Below, piece by piece: positions 46,998 to 57,208 of a DNA stretch of 64,000 nucleotides. This DNA comes from Legionella gratiana (lineage in GTDB: Bacteria > Pseudomonadota > Gammaproteobacteria > Legionellales > Legionellaceae), in the NCBI RefSeq assembly GCF_001467695.1, contig NZ_LNYE01000029.1:679769-743768 (forward strand), read 5' to 3'. A program made the translations under genes and the position numbers. The notes below the pieces were generated by a model. That model was given only the letters and a program-made list of their open reading frames with translations, did no database searches and was not told the DNA's origin. Position 1 is the stretch's first letter. Each line of letters begins with the position of its first letter.

Positions 46998-47037
46998 ATC
47001 CTGAAAAAAGAATCAGATCTTTTTCAGGATCTTTTTT
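46998..47037 (+). terminator. Rho-independent terminator after the L,D-transpeptidase lipoprotein gene
   Basis: ATCCTGAAAAA (46998-47008) pairs with TTTTTCAGGAT (47020-47030), followed by CTTTTTT. It separates this gene from the coiled-coil gene downstream. Confidence 0.88.
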
Positions 47038-47107
47038 AAGTATAACAGTTGACTCTTTAATATCCTTCGATAAAATGTACAAAAAATTTTCATGGAGGGA
47101 TTCAGTT

Positions 47108-48955
47108 ATGTCATTATCAACTCTAAATATAGGTACTTTACTGGAGCAAGTAACAGATAAATACCTTAGTCGATCAGATTATGCTGCTCTACGCAGCTCC
47201 TGCATTCTCCTATCGCCGGTATCTGATGTAACAACTGAAGTTCAAAAAGAACTTCACCGCCTCCTCGAAATAGAGAAACAAACTACCGCCGCTCAACTCA
47301 CATTAGAGGCTTGTGAAAAACAAATTCAACAAGATTTACAAGAAAAAGAACAAGACTATCAAGAAAATCAAAAAGATTTAGAATTAATCTCTCGATTGGA
47401 AAATGAATTAATTTCGGTTCAAAGACAAAAGCGATTGATTGATATCGAACTTAATGAGCTTGAAGTAAATATGTTACGTCATGAGTCACTCATTATGGAG
47501 ATTTCGCGACAAATTGTATTAGCATCTCATCCAGAGTCAACGCAACACACACATACGCATCCAGAACCAACGCAACACACACATACGCATCCAGAACCAA
47601 CGCAACACACACATACACATCCAGAACCAACGCAACACACACATACACATCCAGAACCAACACAACACACGCATACGCATCCAGAACCAACACAACATAC
47701 ACATTCCCATCCGAGCACAACAGATCAACTACCGAAAATACCACAGATTCAACCCGATACAGAACATCATCATGACCATGAAAGGGAATCATTAGAGCTT
47801 CGGAAACGCACTTTTTCTCAAGAACTTAACCAAATAAAAGAAACCTTAAAAAGCAAACAGATATTGAGTCAAAAACAACAAAGTCGCATAGAAGAAATAA
47901 CAAACAGGTTAAATATAGAGTTGCCTGAAAAACAAAAACAACGAAACGATCGAGCAAATGCTCGTGCACTACGAGCCCAAGCTCGTTTATATGATAAGAC
48001 TCCTGAAAAGGAATTGTCCTCAACAAATTATCGTTCATTACAAAAATCTATTGCTGATGCACAGGAAAAGCTACAAAAAATGCAACATCAATTAATGCAA
48101 AAAGCAACAGAAATGAGCTATCAAACATTCTTAACTCGACTTGGATATTGTTTACAATCACTAAACTTAAGTTATCAAGAAAAAGAAGCATTAAAGCGAA
48201 TCGTCAGTAACATGGAAGATTATCTTTTAACTCAAGCGGAAAAGCAAAAGCAAATTTCGATACGTCATTCAGCTTATCTTGAAAAGGAAACACTCGTACA
48301 CGATATTCATCAAAAAGAAAACAGGGTAGCTCAATTAAAAAAAACGAATCCCCAGCTCCATGCTCAAAATCAAGCTCTTGAAGAAGAAAATCAACAATTA
48401 GCACATACCATAAAAGAACGAAGCACATATAGAGATTATCTGCTAAAAATTGGGTTATTTGGCCTTCTGGGGTCAGGAATTTCCATTGCCGGAGGGTTTT
48501 TAGGTATGTATATGATGCCTATTGCTCTAATCTCCATATGTTTTGCGCCAGCAGCAGTAATAAGTTTTATTACTGTAGGCTTCTTCATAGCTACTTTGGC
48601 ATATACACTTAAAAACAATAGTGATACCAATCAACAGGAACGTAACAAAACAACGATTCAGCAAAATAGAACAGCCATTTCGAAACAATCTGGAGAAATT
48701 ATTTCCCTCGAACAAGAAATACTCCCTTCAATAAAAGAGAAACTCAGCGAAGTAGAAAAGAGTCTTAGTTTACTTGATAAGAAAATTAAGAAGTTACAAC
48801 ATCAAGCAGAGTCGTTGCATCATCAAGCACAACAAGTCATGGTCACACATGCAATTAATAAACCGTTCTTTAGCAGTGAAACAGAAACTCGAGCAACAAT
48901 TAATTCAACAGCCATACAATTGGAAGAAGTTCAAAGAAACACACGTTCGTGCTAA
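47108..48955 (+). CDS. Coiled-coil membrane protein with His-rich tandem repeats; candidate effector
   Basis: I do not recognise a family. From the ATG at 47108 (GGAGG nine bases upstream) the product is 615 residues. Residues about 50-135 are a coiled coil; 141-200 are six copies of a ten-residue HPEPTQHTHT unit; about 215-430 are again coiled coil; 440-501 contain two hydrophobic helices rich in Gly and Ala; the remainder is a final coiled coil. There is no signal peptide. Coiled coils with a central transmembrane hairpin are common among Dot/Icm effectors that act on host membranes. The histidine repeats could bind metal or simply be a flexible spacer. Both ideas are inference. Confidence 0.8.
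   Translation: MSLSTLNIGTLLEQVTDKYLSRSDYAALRSSCILLSPVSDVTTEVQKELHRLLEIEKQTTAAQLTLEACEKQIQQDLQEKEQDYQENQKDLELISRLENELISVQRQKRLIDIELNELEVNMLRHESLIMEISRQIVLASHPESTQHTHTHPEPTQHTHTHPEPTQHTHTHPEPTQHTHTHPEPTQHTHTHPEPTQHTHSHPSTTDQLPKIPQIQPDTEHHHDHERESLELRKRTFSQELNQIKETLKSKQILSQKQQSRIEEITNRLNIELPEKQKQRNDRANARALRAQARLYDKTPEKELSSTNYRSLQKSIADAQEKLQKMQHQLMQKATEMSYQTFLTRLGYCLQSLNLSYQEKEALKRIVSNMEDYLLTQAEKQKQISIRHSAYLEKETLVHDIHQKENRVAQLKKTNPQLHAQNQALEEENQQLAHTIKERSTYRDYLLKIGLFGLLGSGISIAGGFLGMYMMPIALISICFAPAAVISFITVGFFIATLAYTLKNNSDTNQQERNKTTIQQNRTAISKQSGEIISLEQEILPSIKEKLSEVEKSLSLLDKKIKKLQHQAESLHHQAQQVMVTHAINKPFFSSETETRATINSTAIQLEEVQRNTRSC
47528..47707 (+). repeat. Six tandem 30-bp repeats within the coiled-coil gene
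   Basis: Exactly six 30-bp units, each starting CATCCAGA, encode HPEPTQHTHT (first unit HPESTQHTHT, last ends HTHS). Units differ by a few mostly silent changes. There are no unique spacers, so this is a coding minisatellite, not a CRISPR array. Confidence 0.95.
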
Positions 48956-49046
48956 CAGCATGAGTTATATAATAGCCTAGCTTGGATAAAACACAGCAGA
49001 ACCCCAGGAAATTCCCAGGGTTCGCTATGCTTCATTCAGACCATAA

Positions 49047-50921
49047 TTAAACAGCAGATGATGCCAATAACCTATTGACTCTACTTACAAAATCCGCAGG
49101 ATTATCTAATTGACCACCCTCAGCTAAAACGGCTTGTTCAAATAACATGGTTACCCATAACTCAAATTGATTGTCATCTTGAATATCATGCAGACGTTTG
49201 ATTAATACATGCTCGGGGTTGATCTCAAATACAGGTTTAGTCATTGGAACTTGTTGGCCAGCGGCTTGTAAAATACGTTGCATTTCCAAACCCATATCTT
49301 GTTCATCAGCAACAATACATGCTGGAGAATCAGTTAAGCGATTGGTTACTACAACATCTTTAACTTTGTTCTCTAAAATTTTCTTAATATGATTGAGTAT
49401 CGGTTCCAGAGTTTTTTCTTGTTCTTTAATTTGTTCTTTAGACTCATCATCTAAATCGACTTTTCCTTTGGATATGGACTGCAGTTTCTTACCCGCATAT
49501 TCACTCAAATACCCCACTAACCACTCATCAACTTTGTCACTTAATAATAATACTTCAATTCCTTTCTTCTTAAAGATTTCTAAATGTGGACTATTTTTAG
49601 CCGCATTATAGCTGGATGCAGTAATATAGTAGATTTTATCCTGCCCTTCTTTCATACGACTTATGTAATCATCCAGTGTTGCTTCTTGTTTCTCTGATTC
49701 AGTAGCTGTAGTAGCAAATCGCAATAATTTAGCAATTGCTTCCTTATTAGCAAAATCTTCTATTGGACCTTCTTTTAATACTAAACCAAACTCATTCCAA
49801 AACTTTTGATAAGTTTCTTTATCTTGAGTGCTCATTTTTTCAAGCATGGATAATACCCGTTTTGTACATGCAGAACGGATGCTTTCTACCTGTTTGTTAT
49901 CTTGTAAAATCTCCCGTGATATATTCAATGGCAAATCACTTGCATCAACAATACCTTTTACAAATCGTAAATAACGTGGTAAAAATTGAGTCGCATCATC
50001 CATAATAAATACGCGTTTTACATAGAGTTTCAATCCATGTTTCGTTTCCTGCTGCCATAAATCAAAAGGAGCATGAGAAGGAATATAAAGCAAGGAAATA
50101 TAATCATGCTTTCCTTCAACATGATTATGCGACCATGTAAGCGGATCCTGATAGTCATGAGAAATGTGCTTATAAAGCAATTTATAATCTTCATCGGTGA
50201 TATCTGATTTTTGCATCGTCCATAAAGCAGTTGCTTTATTTACTGTTTCATATTCAACGGACTCTTTCTCCTCAGTTGATGCTTTTTTCATCACTATAGG
50301 CCAACAAATATGATCGGAATATTTGCTGATGATACTGCGTAGACGCCAACTACTTAAAAACTCATCGTTATCTTCTTTAATGTGAAGGATAACCTCCGTA
50401 CCACGAGAAGTTTTTTTCTCATAGTCAATAGTAAACTCCCCTTCTCCATTCGACTCCCACACAATACCTTCTTCAGGTTTCAAACCGGCGCGGCGACTTT
50501 TCACTGTGACTTTATCAGCAACAATAAAAGCAGAATAAAAACCCACACCAAATTGACCAATTAACTGAGAGTCTTTCGCACTTTCACCTGTTAAATGACT
50601 CATAAATTCTTTAGTACCTGATTTAGCAATCGTACCTAAATTTTCAACAGCCTCATCCCAACTTAAACCAATCCCATTATCACTGATGGTAATAGTTTTT
50701 AATTTTTCATTAAAATCAATACTGATTTTCAAATCTGAATCATTTTCATAAAGTGCACTATTAGATAAAGCCAAAAATCTTAATTTATCTAAAGCATCCG
50801 ATGCGTTAGAAATTAACTCACGCAAGAATATTTCCTTATTGCTATAAAGGGAATGCACTACTAAATGCAACATTTGTTTTACTTCAGTTTGAAAGCCCAT
50901 CGTTTGTTGCTTGCTTGACAT
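49047..50921 (-). CDS. htpG: Chaperone HtpG (Hsp90)
   Basis: A 624-residue bacterial Hsp90. The GHKL ATPase domain has [37 protein letters not shown] and [14 protein letters not shown]; the middle domain has [14 protein letters not shown] and [11 protein letters not shown]; the C-terminal dimerisation domain follows. It aids folding under stress. The upstream region carries a sigma-32-type promoter, in keeping with heat-shock control. Confidence 0.97.
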   Translation of the reverse strand: MSSKQQTMGFQTEVKQMLHLVVHSLYSNKEIFLRELISNASDALDKLRFLALSNSALYENDSDLKISIDFNEKLKTITISDNGIGLSWDEAVENLGTIAKSGTKEFMSHLTGESAKDSQLIGQFGVGFYSAFIVADKVTVKSRRAGLKPEEGIVWESNGEGEFTIDYEKKTSRGTEVILHIKEDNDEFLSSWRLRSIISKYSDHICWPIVMKKASTEEKESVEYETVNKATALWTMQKSDITDEDYKLLYKHISHDYQDPLTWSHNHVEGKHDYISLLYIPSHAPFDLWQQETKHGLKLYVKRVFIMDDATQFLPRYLRFVKGIVDASDLPLNISREILQDNKQVESIRSACTKRVLSMLEKMSTQDKETYQKFWNEFGLVLKEGPIEDFANKEAIAKLLRFATTATESEKQEATLDDYISRMKEGQDKIYYITASSYNAAKNSPHLEIFKKKGIEVLLLSDKVDEWLVGYLSEYAGKKLQSISKGKVDLDDESKEQIKEQEKTLEPILNHIKKILENKVKDVVVTNRLTDSPACIVADEQDMGLEMQRILQAAGQQVPMTKPVFEINPEHVLIKRLHDIQDDNQFELWVTMLFEQAVLAEGGQLDNPADFVSRVNRLLASSAV

Positions 50922-50965
50922 TTTAATCTGGTCTCCTGTTTATGCATTGTCTAATGATTTAAGTG

Positions 50966-50993
50966 ATATAGGGATCAGTTAACAAATTTCAAG
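50966..50993 (-). promoter_or_regulatory. Sigma-32-type heat-shock promoter of htpG
   Basis: Read leftward: CTTGAAA (50993-50987), 13 bp, CCCTATAT (50973-50966). This closely matches the RpoH consensus of CTTGAAA, 11-15 bp, CCCCATNT. The start codon of htpG is about 45 bp downstream, with an AGGAGA ribosome site between. Confidence 0.85.
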
Positions 50994-51171
50994 GGAGACA
51001 TGAAGAAAAATTAGAAAATCGACACTCTTGGGAGAGTCAATAAATACCTGAACATATAAGATGAACTCATCTATAACTTGGGCGTGATGATTCATCAACG
51101 CCTAAAAGTAATTGATTATTTCGCAGTACAGCATGGTATTAAGAAAACAAACGCAACTAAGTTATTGAGTT

Positions 51172-52089
51172 TTAGTCTGATATCAGTGGTGTATAATCAA
51201 ATGCTGGCATACTCAAAGTTCCTCCAGAATGAATAATTAAAACATTACCTTTTAATTGCTCCGTTTGGATACGTTTTCTCGATTCATAAAATAATTTAGC
51301 AGCATAAATAGGATCAGCTAAAATCCCCTCCTCTCTTGCTAAACGGCACACTTCATTTTTAATCGTTCGATTCACCGAACCGAAAGATTTGGCAGTAGTT
51401 GGATAAAAACAGGAAAAATTATTAGGAATTAATCCAATCCATTGATTTAATTTGCTGTGAAATAGTGCTTCATCATCAGCCAATAAAAGTACATGAATTT
51501 GAGCTTGATGGCTTAATTCGGCTAACCTCTTAACAAGAGCTGCAGCAGAAAAACCCGTTCCGGCATCAATAAAAATATGTTGAAATGGTACTTCTAAGGT
51601 ATGTTCATTTAAAATAATATCTTCAGCTAAAGTTGAAGCTCCCTTCAGTGCCTCAGGAACACTAGCTCCTTCACATAATACAAAACCCGACTGATTGAGT
51701 GTATTAAGATAATTATTGGCAAGTTCATTTACCTGTGGCCAATCTTCACGATCAATCCAGATAATTTCTTGCTCCTCGAGAAATAGACGGCTTAATTTAT
51801 AATTTCCTTGCAACTCTACTTTCCAAGGTCGAAGCAAAAAAACGGTTACTTTAAATTGAAACTCTCTAGCTAATTGTAAAACAGCAAGTAAATTATTAGA
51901 TTGAGGTCCAGCAATAATAATAAGATGACGTATTTTCTGATCCATCAAAAAAGGCAAAAGACTAGCATATTTACGTAATTTCGAACCGCTAATCCCACAA
52001 CCTAATTCATCATCTCTTTTGACATAACAAACTGTCCCCTCTTCAGGAAAATGATTTAAACGATGTACTCTGCTGGATAAATTCCACAT
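51172..52089 (-). CDS. PLP-dependent D-cysteine desulfhydrase / ACC deaminase family enzyme
   Basis: A 305-residue fold-type II PLP enzyme. The N-terminal GCGISGSKLRKYASLL carries the probable PLP lysine; AGPQSNNLLAVLQLAREF and DAGTGFSAAAL (phosphate-binding Gly-rich loop) follow, and HSGGTLSMPAF ends it. The family includes D-cysteine desulfhydrases and ACC deaminases, which cannot be told apart by eye. I favour the ATG at 52089; a GTG lies three codons upstream. Twenty-four bases separate it from yaaA, so they may be co-transcribed. Confidence 0.8.
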   Translation of the reverse strand: MWNLSSRVHRLNHFPEEGTVCYVKRDDELGCGISGSKLRKYASLLPFLMDQKIRHLIIIAGPQSNNLLAVLQLAREFQFKVTVFLLRPWKVELQGNYKLSRLFLEEQEIIWIDREDWPQVNELANNYLNTLNQSGFVLCEGASVPEALKGASTLAEDIILNEHTLEVPFQHIFIDAGTGFSAAALVKRLAELSHQAQIHVLLLADDEALFHSKLNQWIGLIPNNFSCFYPTTAKSFGSVNRTIKNEVCRLAREEGILADPIYAAKLFYESRKRIQTEQLKGNVLIIHSGGTLSMPAFDYTPLISD

Positions 52090-52113
52090 CAAGATCACCC
52101 AGGCTCCGATAAT

Positions 52114-52893
52114 TTACGCTGGAGAACTTCTGACAAAATCAAGATGTTGTTTCGAAGAAGTTGATTCATGAAACTTATAGCCTAGATCGTCAAATTCCTT
52201 AAGAGATGACACATCATCAATTTGATTTTGCATGAGAAATCGTGCCATGGCGCCACGAGCTTTTTTAGCATGAATACCAATCATTTTTAACTGCTCATTC
52301 TTTTTTTCATAAAAATTAATCGTAATAATTGGATAATTTAATTTTTTTTCATCAACTGCGTTAAAATATTCAACAGAAGCAAGATTAATTAACATCGGAT
52401 TTTTCTGAGCTGCTAATTGTTCGTTCAGTGCCTGAGTTACCGTATGTTGCCAAAAAGCATATAAGTTTTTACCGGCAGGATTTTCTAAACGAACCCCCAT
52501 TTCGAGTCTATACGGTTGAATTGCATCTAGAGGCTTCAATAATCCATAAAGTCCAGACAAAATTCTTAAATGATCTTGGGAATAATGCACTGATTTTTGG
52601 TCCCAACTTTTTGCTTGCAAACCTTGATAGACATCTCCTTGGAATAAAAATAATGCAGGATATGAATGAAATGACGCTTTATCATCCATACGAAATGCTT
52701 GATAGCGATGATAATTTAATTCAGCAAGATCTTTGGATAAACCCATAAGCGCTGCAATTTCATCTACAGTTTTTGTTTGCATTAACGTTACAAGAATGTT
52801 CGTTTTGTCCAAAAATATCGGCTTAGATGTGTCAGCTCCATACGGTTTAGAAATTTCTAATAGTTTTTTAGCTGGCGATAATAAAATAAGCAT
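52114..52893 (-). CDS. yaaA: Peroxide stress protein YaaA (DUF328)
   Basis: A 259-residue protein with LILLSPAKKL at the N-terminus, YQGLQAKSW, LSGLYGLLKPLD, YRLEMGVRL, and HAKKARGAMARF, all YaaA signatures. YaaA lowers free iron and limits DNA damage during peroxide stress. I start it at the ATG at 52893 rather than the TTG one codon earlier. It follows the DUF4124 gene by 20 bp. Confidence 0.93.
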   Translation of the reverse strand: MLILLSPAKKLLEISKPYGADTSKPIFLDKTNILVTLMQTKTVDEIAALMGLSKDLAELNYHRYQAFRMDDKASFHSYPALFLFQGDVYQGLQAKSWDQKSVHYSQDHLRILSGLYGLLKPLDAIQPYRLEMGVRLENPAGKNLYAFWQHTVTQALNEQLAAQKNPMLINLASVEYFNAVDEKKLNYPIITINFYEKKNEQLKMIGIHAKKARGAMARFLMQNQIDDVSSLKEFDDLGYKFHESTSSKQHLDFVRSSPA

Positions 52894-52913
52894 CAATCAT
52901 TCCCATTTATTCT

Positions 52914-53468
52914 TTAATGCGGTTTGGTACCCGGGACCATACCCACTCGTGGTCTGAAAACATAAATTGTTACTGGATCAGTGCTATCAATTATATTTCC
53001 TTCTTCATCTAGGATTTGGACTGCTAAAGTATGTGATCCTCGATTCATACCATTTATTTCAAATATAAGATTTTTTTGTGGCTCTCCAAGAGCAGCATTA
53101 TCATAAAGCAATTGTGCTTTATCTCCTGGAAAAAGATCAGGCTCTGTGAGTACTGTTACTGTCACAAAACCCTGATTATTACGAATCGTTGCTCCGCTTA
53201 CAGGTTTGACAATTTCAATCTTGTCATAAGAATGTTTTAATTTTACAGGATTATCATCCTGTAATTCCCCCTGTTCTGTAGATATTTGAGATGTTGCGGC
53301 AGGTGGTGATGAAGAACTTTGTTCCTCAGGAAGAGTAATGACTTCAGCCCCTTTATGAGGCGTATCACTAAAATGCACTCCCCCCTGACTGTCTACCCAT
53401 TTATAAATTTGTGCATATGATAAGCAAATAACCATCATCAATGATAGGAAGACAACAATTTTATTCAT
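52914..53468 (-). CDS. DUF4124-domain periplasmic protein
   Basis: A 184-residue protein with a signal peptide ending near residue 19 (SYA). Immediately after it comes QIYKWVDSQGGVHFSDTPH, the DUF4124 signature. A proline/serine-rich linker and a C-terminal beta-rich domain (about residues 85-175) follow, similar in layout to other DUF4124 proteins often encoded next to glnA in gammaproteobacteria. Function unknown. I start it at the ATG at 53468, nine bases after an AGGA. Eleven bases separate it from glnA. Confidence 0.85.
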   Translation of the reverse strand: MNKIVVFLSLMMVICLSYAQIYKWVDSQGGVHFSDTPHKGAEVITLPEEQSSSSPPAATSQISTEQGELQDDNPVKLKHSYDKIEIVKPVSGATIRNNQGFVTVTVLTEPDLFPGDKAQLLYDNAALGEPQKNLIFEINGMNRGSHTLAVQILDEEGNIIDSTDPVTIYVFRPRVGMVPGTKPH

Positions 53469-53479
53469 CACCATGATTC

Positions 53480-54889
53480 CTAGAGACTGTAATATAACTC
53501 AAACTCATAAGGATGAGTCATGCTTCTAATTGTACTTGTTTCTTCTTCCTTCATGTGAATGTAGTTCATAATGAAGTCCTTAGTAAACACATCACCTTCT
53601 AACAAGAAATCATGATCCATTTTCAGATGCTCCATGGATTGATCTAAAGAAGCACATACAGTAGGTATATCAACAAGCTCTTCTGGTGGTAAATCATAAA
53701 GATCTTTATCCATTGCCTGTCCTGGATGAATTTTCTTTTGAATACCATCTAATCCAGCCATCATCATTGCAGAAAATGCAAGATAAGGATTTGCCATAGG
53801 ATCAGGAAACCGTACTTCAATCCGACGTGCTTTAGGGTTATTGACATGAGGAATACGAATAGCCGCTGATCGATTTCTTGCTGAATAAGCCAAAAGAACT
53901 GGGGCTTCAAAACCGGGAACCAGTCGCTTATAACTATTCGTTGCTGGGTTAGTAAATGCATTTAATGCACGAGCATGTTTTATAATGCCGCCAATGTAGT
54001 AAAGTGCAATTTCTGAAAGCCCTGCATATTGGTCTCCAGAAAATAAATTAACTCCATTTTTGGATAATGATTGATGACAATGCATTCCATTTCCATTGTC
54101 ACCTACCAAAGGCTTAGGCATAAAAGTAGCTGTTTTACCGTAATTATGTGCTACATTATGAACTACATACTTTAAAATTTGTAATTCATCTGCTTTTTGG
54201 GTTAATTTATTAAAACGAGTTGCAATTTCACACTGATTTGCAGTAGCCACTTCATGATGATGTGCTTCGACGGTCATTCCTAATGATTCTAAAGTTAAAC
54301 ACATTGCTGAACGTATGTCATGAGAAGAGTCTACTGGAGGCACTGGGAAATAACCGCCTTTTATTGCGGGTCGATGACCAATATTTCCACCTTCCAATTC
54401 TTTTCCGGAGTACCATTGAGCTTCTTCTGAATCGATTTTATAAAAAGCACCACCAATACTTGTTTCCCATTGTACGCTATCAAAAATAAAAAACTCAGGC
54501 TCAGGACCAAAAAAAGCAGTATCTGCTATTCCAGTAGATTGTAAATAAGCCTCAGCACGCAAAGCGAGTGATCTAGGACAACGTTCATACCCCATCATTG
54601 TTTTAGGATCAACAACGTTACAACGAATAAATAGGGTATTGTCTTGAAAAAAAGGATCCAACTTCATTGTATTTAAATCAGGTAGTAACGCTAAATCTGA
54701 TTGGTGAATTTTTTGCCATCCTTTAAAAGAAGATCCGTCAATCATTTTTCCATTTTCAACAAAATCATTATCCACAGCTGAAATTGGAATGGTAATATGT
54801 TGTTCTTTCCCTCTTATGTCAGTAAATCGTAAGTCAATTAATTTCGCCTCATGCTCTTTAATTGCCTCAAGTATAATATTTTTGCTCAT
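53480..54889 (-). CDS. glnA: Glutamine synthetase type I
   Basis: A 469-residue enzyme, the same length as in E. coli. It has [24 protein letters not shown] (metal and substrate site), [19 protein letters not shown], and the adenylylation tyrosine Y398 in [11 protein letters not shown], so it is the GlnE-controlled GSI-beta type. It makes glutamine from glutamate and ammonia, the main nitrogen entry point. The upstream region has no obvious sigma-54 promoter; a TTGGGT/TACACT pair could be a sigma-70 promoter. Confidence 0.97.
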   Translation of the reverse strand: MSKNIILEAIKEHEAKLIDLRFTDIRGKEQHITIPISAVDNDFVENGKMIDGSSFKGWQKIHQSDLALLPDLNTMKLDPFFQDNTLFIRCNVVDPKTMMGYERCPRSLALRAEAYLQSTGIADTAFFGPEPEFFIFDSVQWETSIGGAFYKIDSEEAQWYSGKELEGGNIGHRPAIKGGYFPVPPVDSSHDIRSAMCLTLESLGMTVEAHHHEVATANQCEIATRFNKLTQKADELQILKYVVHNVAHNYGKTATFMPKPLVGDNGNGMHCHQSLSKNGVNLFSGDQYAGLSEIALYYIGGIIKHARALNAFTNPATNSYKRLVPGFEAPVLLAYSARNRSAAIRIPHVNNPKARRIEVRFPDPMANPYLAFSAMMMAGLDGIQKKIHPGQAMDKDLYDLPPEELVDIPTVCASLDQSMEHLKMDHDFLLEGDVFTKDFIMNYIHMKEEETSTIRSMTHPYEFELYYSL

Positions 54890-54988
54890 TATAGGTCTCC
54901 AGGATAATCTGGTTGTATAGTGTACCTTAAGTGACTTCTTAAACCCAATAGATTAAACTCTATGTTTTTATCAAAACCCTAAAAAAGT
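54890..54988. promoter_or_regulatory. Divergent promoter region glnA / lspF
   Basis: Ninety-nine bases hold the promoters of both genes. Read leftward there is TTGGGT, 18 bp, TACACT and then a GGAGA ribosome site for glnA. I find no GG-N10-GC pattern typical of sigma-54. The lspF side has an A-rich tract but no convincing ribosome site. Confidence 0.45.
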
Positions 54989-56191
54989 ATGGGCGCGTAT
55001 CAATACCAGGCACTACAAAAAAATGGCAACACGACTAAAGGAGTGCTCGAAGCTGACTCTGAACGTCATGCGCGCCAACTTTTACGCGATCGAGGACTTA
55101 TCCCCACACAAATTCGTGTTTTAACACAGCAACGCTCGGGAAATCATGCCAAGAGCAAAGTTTCCGCGGCAGATCTCGCCTTATTCACTCGTCAGCTAGC
55201 TACATTACTTGCTGCTGGGATCCCTGTAGAAGAATCATTACGAGGTGTCAGCGAACAAACAGAAAAAGATAAAGTTAGAGAATTAATTATTGGAGTGCGG
55301 TCAAAAGTACTTGAAGGTTATGGATTAGCACAAGCAATGGCTCAATATCCCTATGCATTTCCCGAATTATATCGTGCAACAGTAGGTTCGGGGGAACAAA
55401 CTGGGCGCTTGGATGTCGTTTTAGAAAAATTGGCAGATTACACGGAAAATCAGCAGCAAACAAAACAAAAAGTTCAGCAAGCGTTGATCTATCCAATCAT
55501 CATGATTATCGTATCAATTGGAATTATTTCCTTTTTATTAAGTTTCGTAGTCCCCAAAATCATCGAAGTATTCACAAGTAGCGGACAAACACTACCTGAA
55601 ATGACGGTGCTCTTAATCAGTTTGAGCCATTTCATTAAAAATTACGGTCTTTATACCTTACTTGGACTTCTTCTTCTATTGATTGCATTTAAGAAAAGCT
55701 TAGCTCATATTAAAATTAAAACCTTCTGGCATCGCCTATTACTTAGGCTTCCTATAGTGTCTTATTTGGTAAAAACAATTAATGTTTCACGCTACATTCA
55801 TACTTTTGGTATACTTTTCGCTGCCGGCGTAAACGTTCTTGAAACCATGCGTGTTGCAGCAAGTTTAGTGACTAATGTGCTCATGCGCCAATCATTTGAT
55901 ACTGCTGCAATAAAAGTCAGAGAAGGATGCGGTATCAATGAAGCTCTAAAGGAAACAGGCTATATCAGTCCTATGGCTATCCATTTAATTGCCAGCGGCG
56001 AAAAAAGCGGCCAGTTAGCAAACATGATGGAGCGTGCCGCCCTTCATCTGGATAATGAAGTAAAACGTTTAATCGATACCTCACTCACGCTATTAGAACC
56101 TATGGTTATTCTGTTGATGGGCGCAATTGTTTTATTTATTGTTTTAGCTACTTTGCTGCCTATTTTCTCAATGGAGCAATTAATTACTTAA
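54989..56191 (+). CDS. lspF: Type II secretion inner-membrane platform protein LspF (GspF)
   Basis: A 400-residue GspF/PilC-family protein with two repeated cytoplasmic domains, each with a gate-type motif (LFTRQLATLLAAGIPVEESL; HTFGILFAAGVNVLETM), and three membrane helices (about 168-190, 218-236, 370-392). GSGEQTGRLD and ASGEKSGQLA are paired family hallmarks. It is the inner-membrane platform on which the pseudopilus assembles. First gene of lspFGHIJK, the Legionella arrangement. Confidence 0.95.
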   Translation: MGAYQYQALQKNGNTTKGVLEADSERHARQLLRDRGLIPTQIRVLTQQRSGNHAKSKVSAADLALFTRQLATLLAAGIPVEESLRGVSEQTEKDKVRELIIGVRSKVLEGYGLAQAMAQYPYAFPELYRATVGSGEQTGRLDVVLEKLADYTENQQQTKQKVQQALIYPIIMIIVSIGIISFLLSFVVPKIIEVFTSSGQTLPEMTVLLISLSHFIKNYGLYTLLGLLLLLIAFKKSLAHIKIKTFWHRLLLRLPIVSYLVKTINVSRYIHTFGILFAAGVNVLETMRVAASLVTNVLMRQSFDTAAIKVREGCGINEALKETGYISPMAIHLIASGEKSGQLANMMERAALHLDNEVKRLIDTSLTLLEPMVILLMGAIVLFIVLATLLPIFSMEQLIT

Positions 56192-56310
56192 GATTAAATA
56201 ATGCTAATACCCCAGCAAATAAATCCCTAAATGAGATATAATATGGATTTCCTGAAATTTGCTTTATAGTAGATAACTCTAGCACCCAGGTATATTTAAA
56301 CGGAGTAAAG

Positions 56311-56733
56311 ATGAATAGACAAAAAGGCTTCTCATTAATTGAAATTATGGTTGTAGTCGTTATATTAGGTATTCTTGCCTCTATAGTAGTTCCTAAAATT
56401 ATGGGTCGTCCTGACGAAGCCCGAAAAGTCAAAGCAAAACAAGATGTACTTGCTATCCAAAATGCTCTTGACTTATATAAACTTGATAATGGTACTTATC
56501 CAACTACCGATCAAGGTCTATTAGCACTTGTTGAAAAACCTTCTTCCAACCCAATACCCAACAATTGGAAACAATATTTAAAATCATTACCTACTGATCC
56601 TTGGGGCAGAGATTACCTCTATTTAAATCCTGGACAGCATGGTGATGTGGATGTATTTACCTACGGTGCGGAAGGACAACCTGGAGGTACAGGAATTAAT
56701 GCCGAGATCGGTAATTGGGATGAGAAAAAATAA
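56311..56733 (+). CDS. lspG: Type II secretion major pseudopilin LspG
   Basis: A 140-residue protein with prepilin leader MNRQKG then FSLIEIMVVVVILGIL (Glu at +5), followed by VPKIMGRPDEARKVKAKQD and WGRDYLYLNPGQHGDVDVFTYGADG-like C-terminal sequence that forms the calcium site. It forms the main shaft of the T2S pseudopilus. The end overlaps the start of lspH. About 120 bp separate it from lspF. Confidence 0.96.
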   Translation: MNRQKGFSLIEIMVVVVILGILASIVVPKIMGRPDEARKVKAKQDVLAIQNALDLYKLDNGTYPTTDQGLLALVEKPSSNPIPNNWKQYLKSLPTDPWGRDYLYLNPGQHGDVDVFTYGAEGQPGGTGINAEIGNWDEKK

Positions 56734-57208
56734 TCGAGGCTTTACTCTAATTGAAATTTTAATTGTTCTAGTGATTATAGGCATAACCTTTGGTTTTGCC
56801 TTAATTAGCTTTGGTGATTTTGGAGAAAGTCGGCGTATTCTCTTTGCCGCTGAGCAACTACTAAATACACTTCGTTTAGCACAACAGCAAGCTATTTTAG
56901 AGACTAGTACATTAGGCCTACGTATTAATAATGATAGCTACCAAATTCTTCAACTCCAGAACAATTCACAATGGAAACCCATTTCGAATAAAGGAGTATA
57001 TAAAATAACCTATTTTCCCGAAAATACACATATTACACTAAAAACTCACCATCGTACTCCAGCAGGAATGCCCTCTATCATTCTTACCTCATCGGGAGAT
57101 ATGACTCCATTTACTTTGCATTTTGGGAGTGATAATGAGCACAATGTTGCTTTAATTGTAGGTAAATCGAATGGGAGTTTAAAATTTAATGTGGTTCATA
57201 GTAAATGA
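56720..57208 (+). CDS. lspH: Type II secretion minor pseudopilin LspH
   Basis: A 162-residue GspH-like pseudopilin. I place the start at the ATG at 56720, which opens MRKNNRG then FTLIEILIVLVIIG, the prepilin motif with Glu at +5; an earlier in-frame ATG would put 27 residues before it. The gene overlaps lspG by 14 bases and lspI by four. Confidence 0.92.
   Translation: MRKNNRGFTLIEILIVLVIIGITFGFALISFGDFGESRRILFAAEQLLNTLRLAQQQAILETSTLGLRINNDSYQILQLQNNSQWKPISNKGVYKITYFPENTHITLKTHHRTPAGMPSIILTSSGDMTPFTLHFGSDNEHNVALIVGKSNGSLKFNVVHSK

Noticed and set aside
47528-47707. Direct repeats of 30 bp resembling a CRISPR array
   Set aside because: The repeats are contiguous with no unique spacers, stay in frame with a long gene and have no cas genes nearby.
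47493-47792. Cysteine-rich reading frames on the minus strand across the repeat block
   Set aside because: They arise only because the histidine-rich repeat is read in reverse; they have no ribosome site and the forward frame is far longer and better supported.
48999-49024. Terminator hairpin between the coiled-coil gene and htpG
   Set aside because: GAACCC and GGGTTC can pair, but the inner part does not and there is no T run, so it is too weak to call.
54890-54988. Sigma-54 promoter for glnA
   Set aside because: No GG and GC pair at -24/-12 spacing is present on the minus strand.
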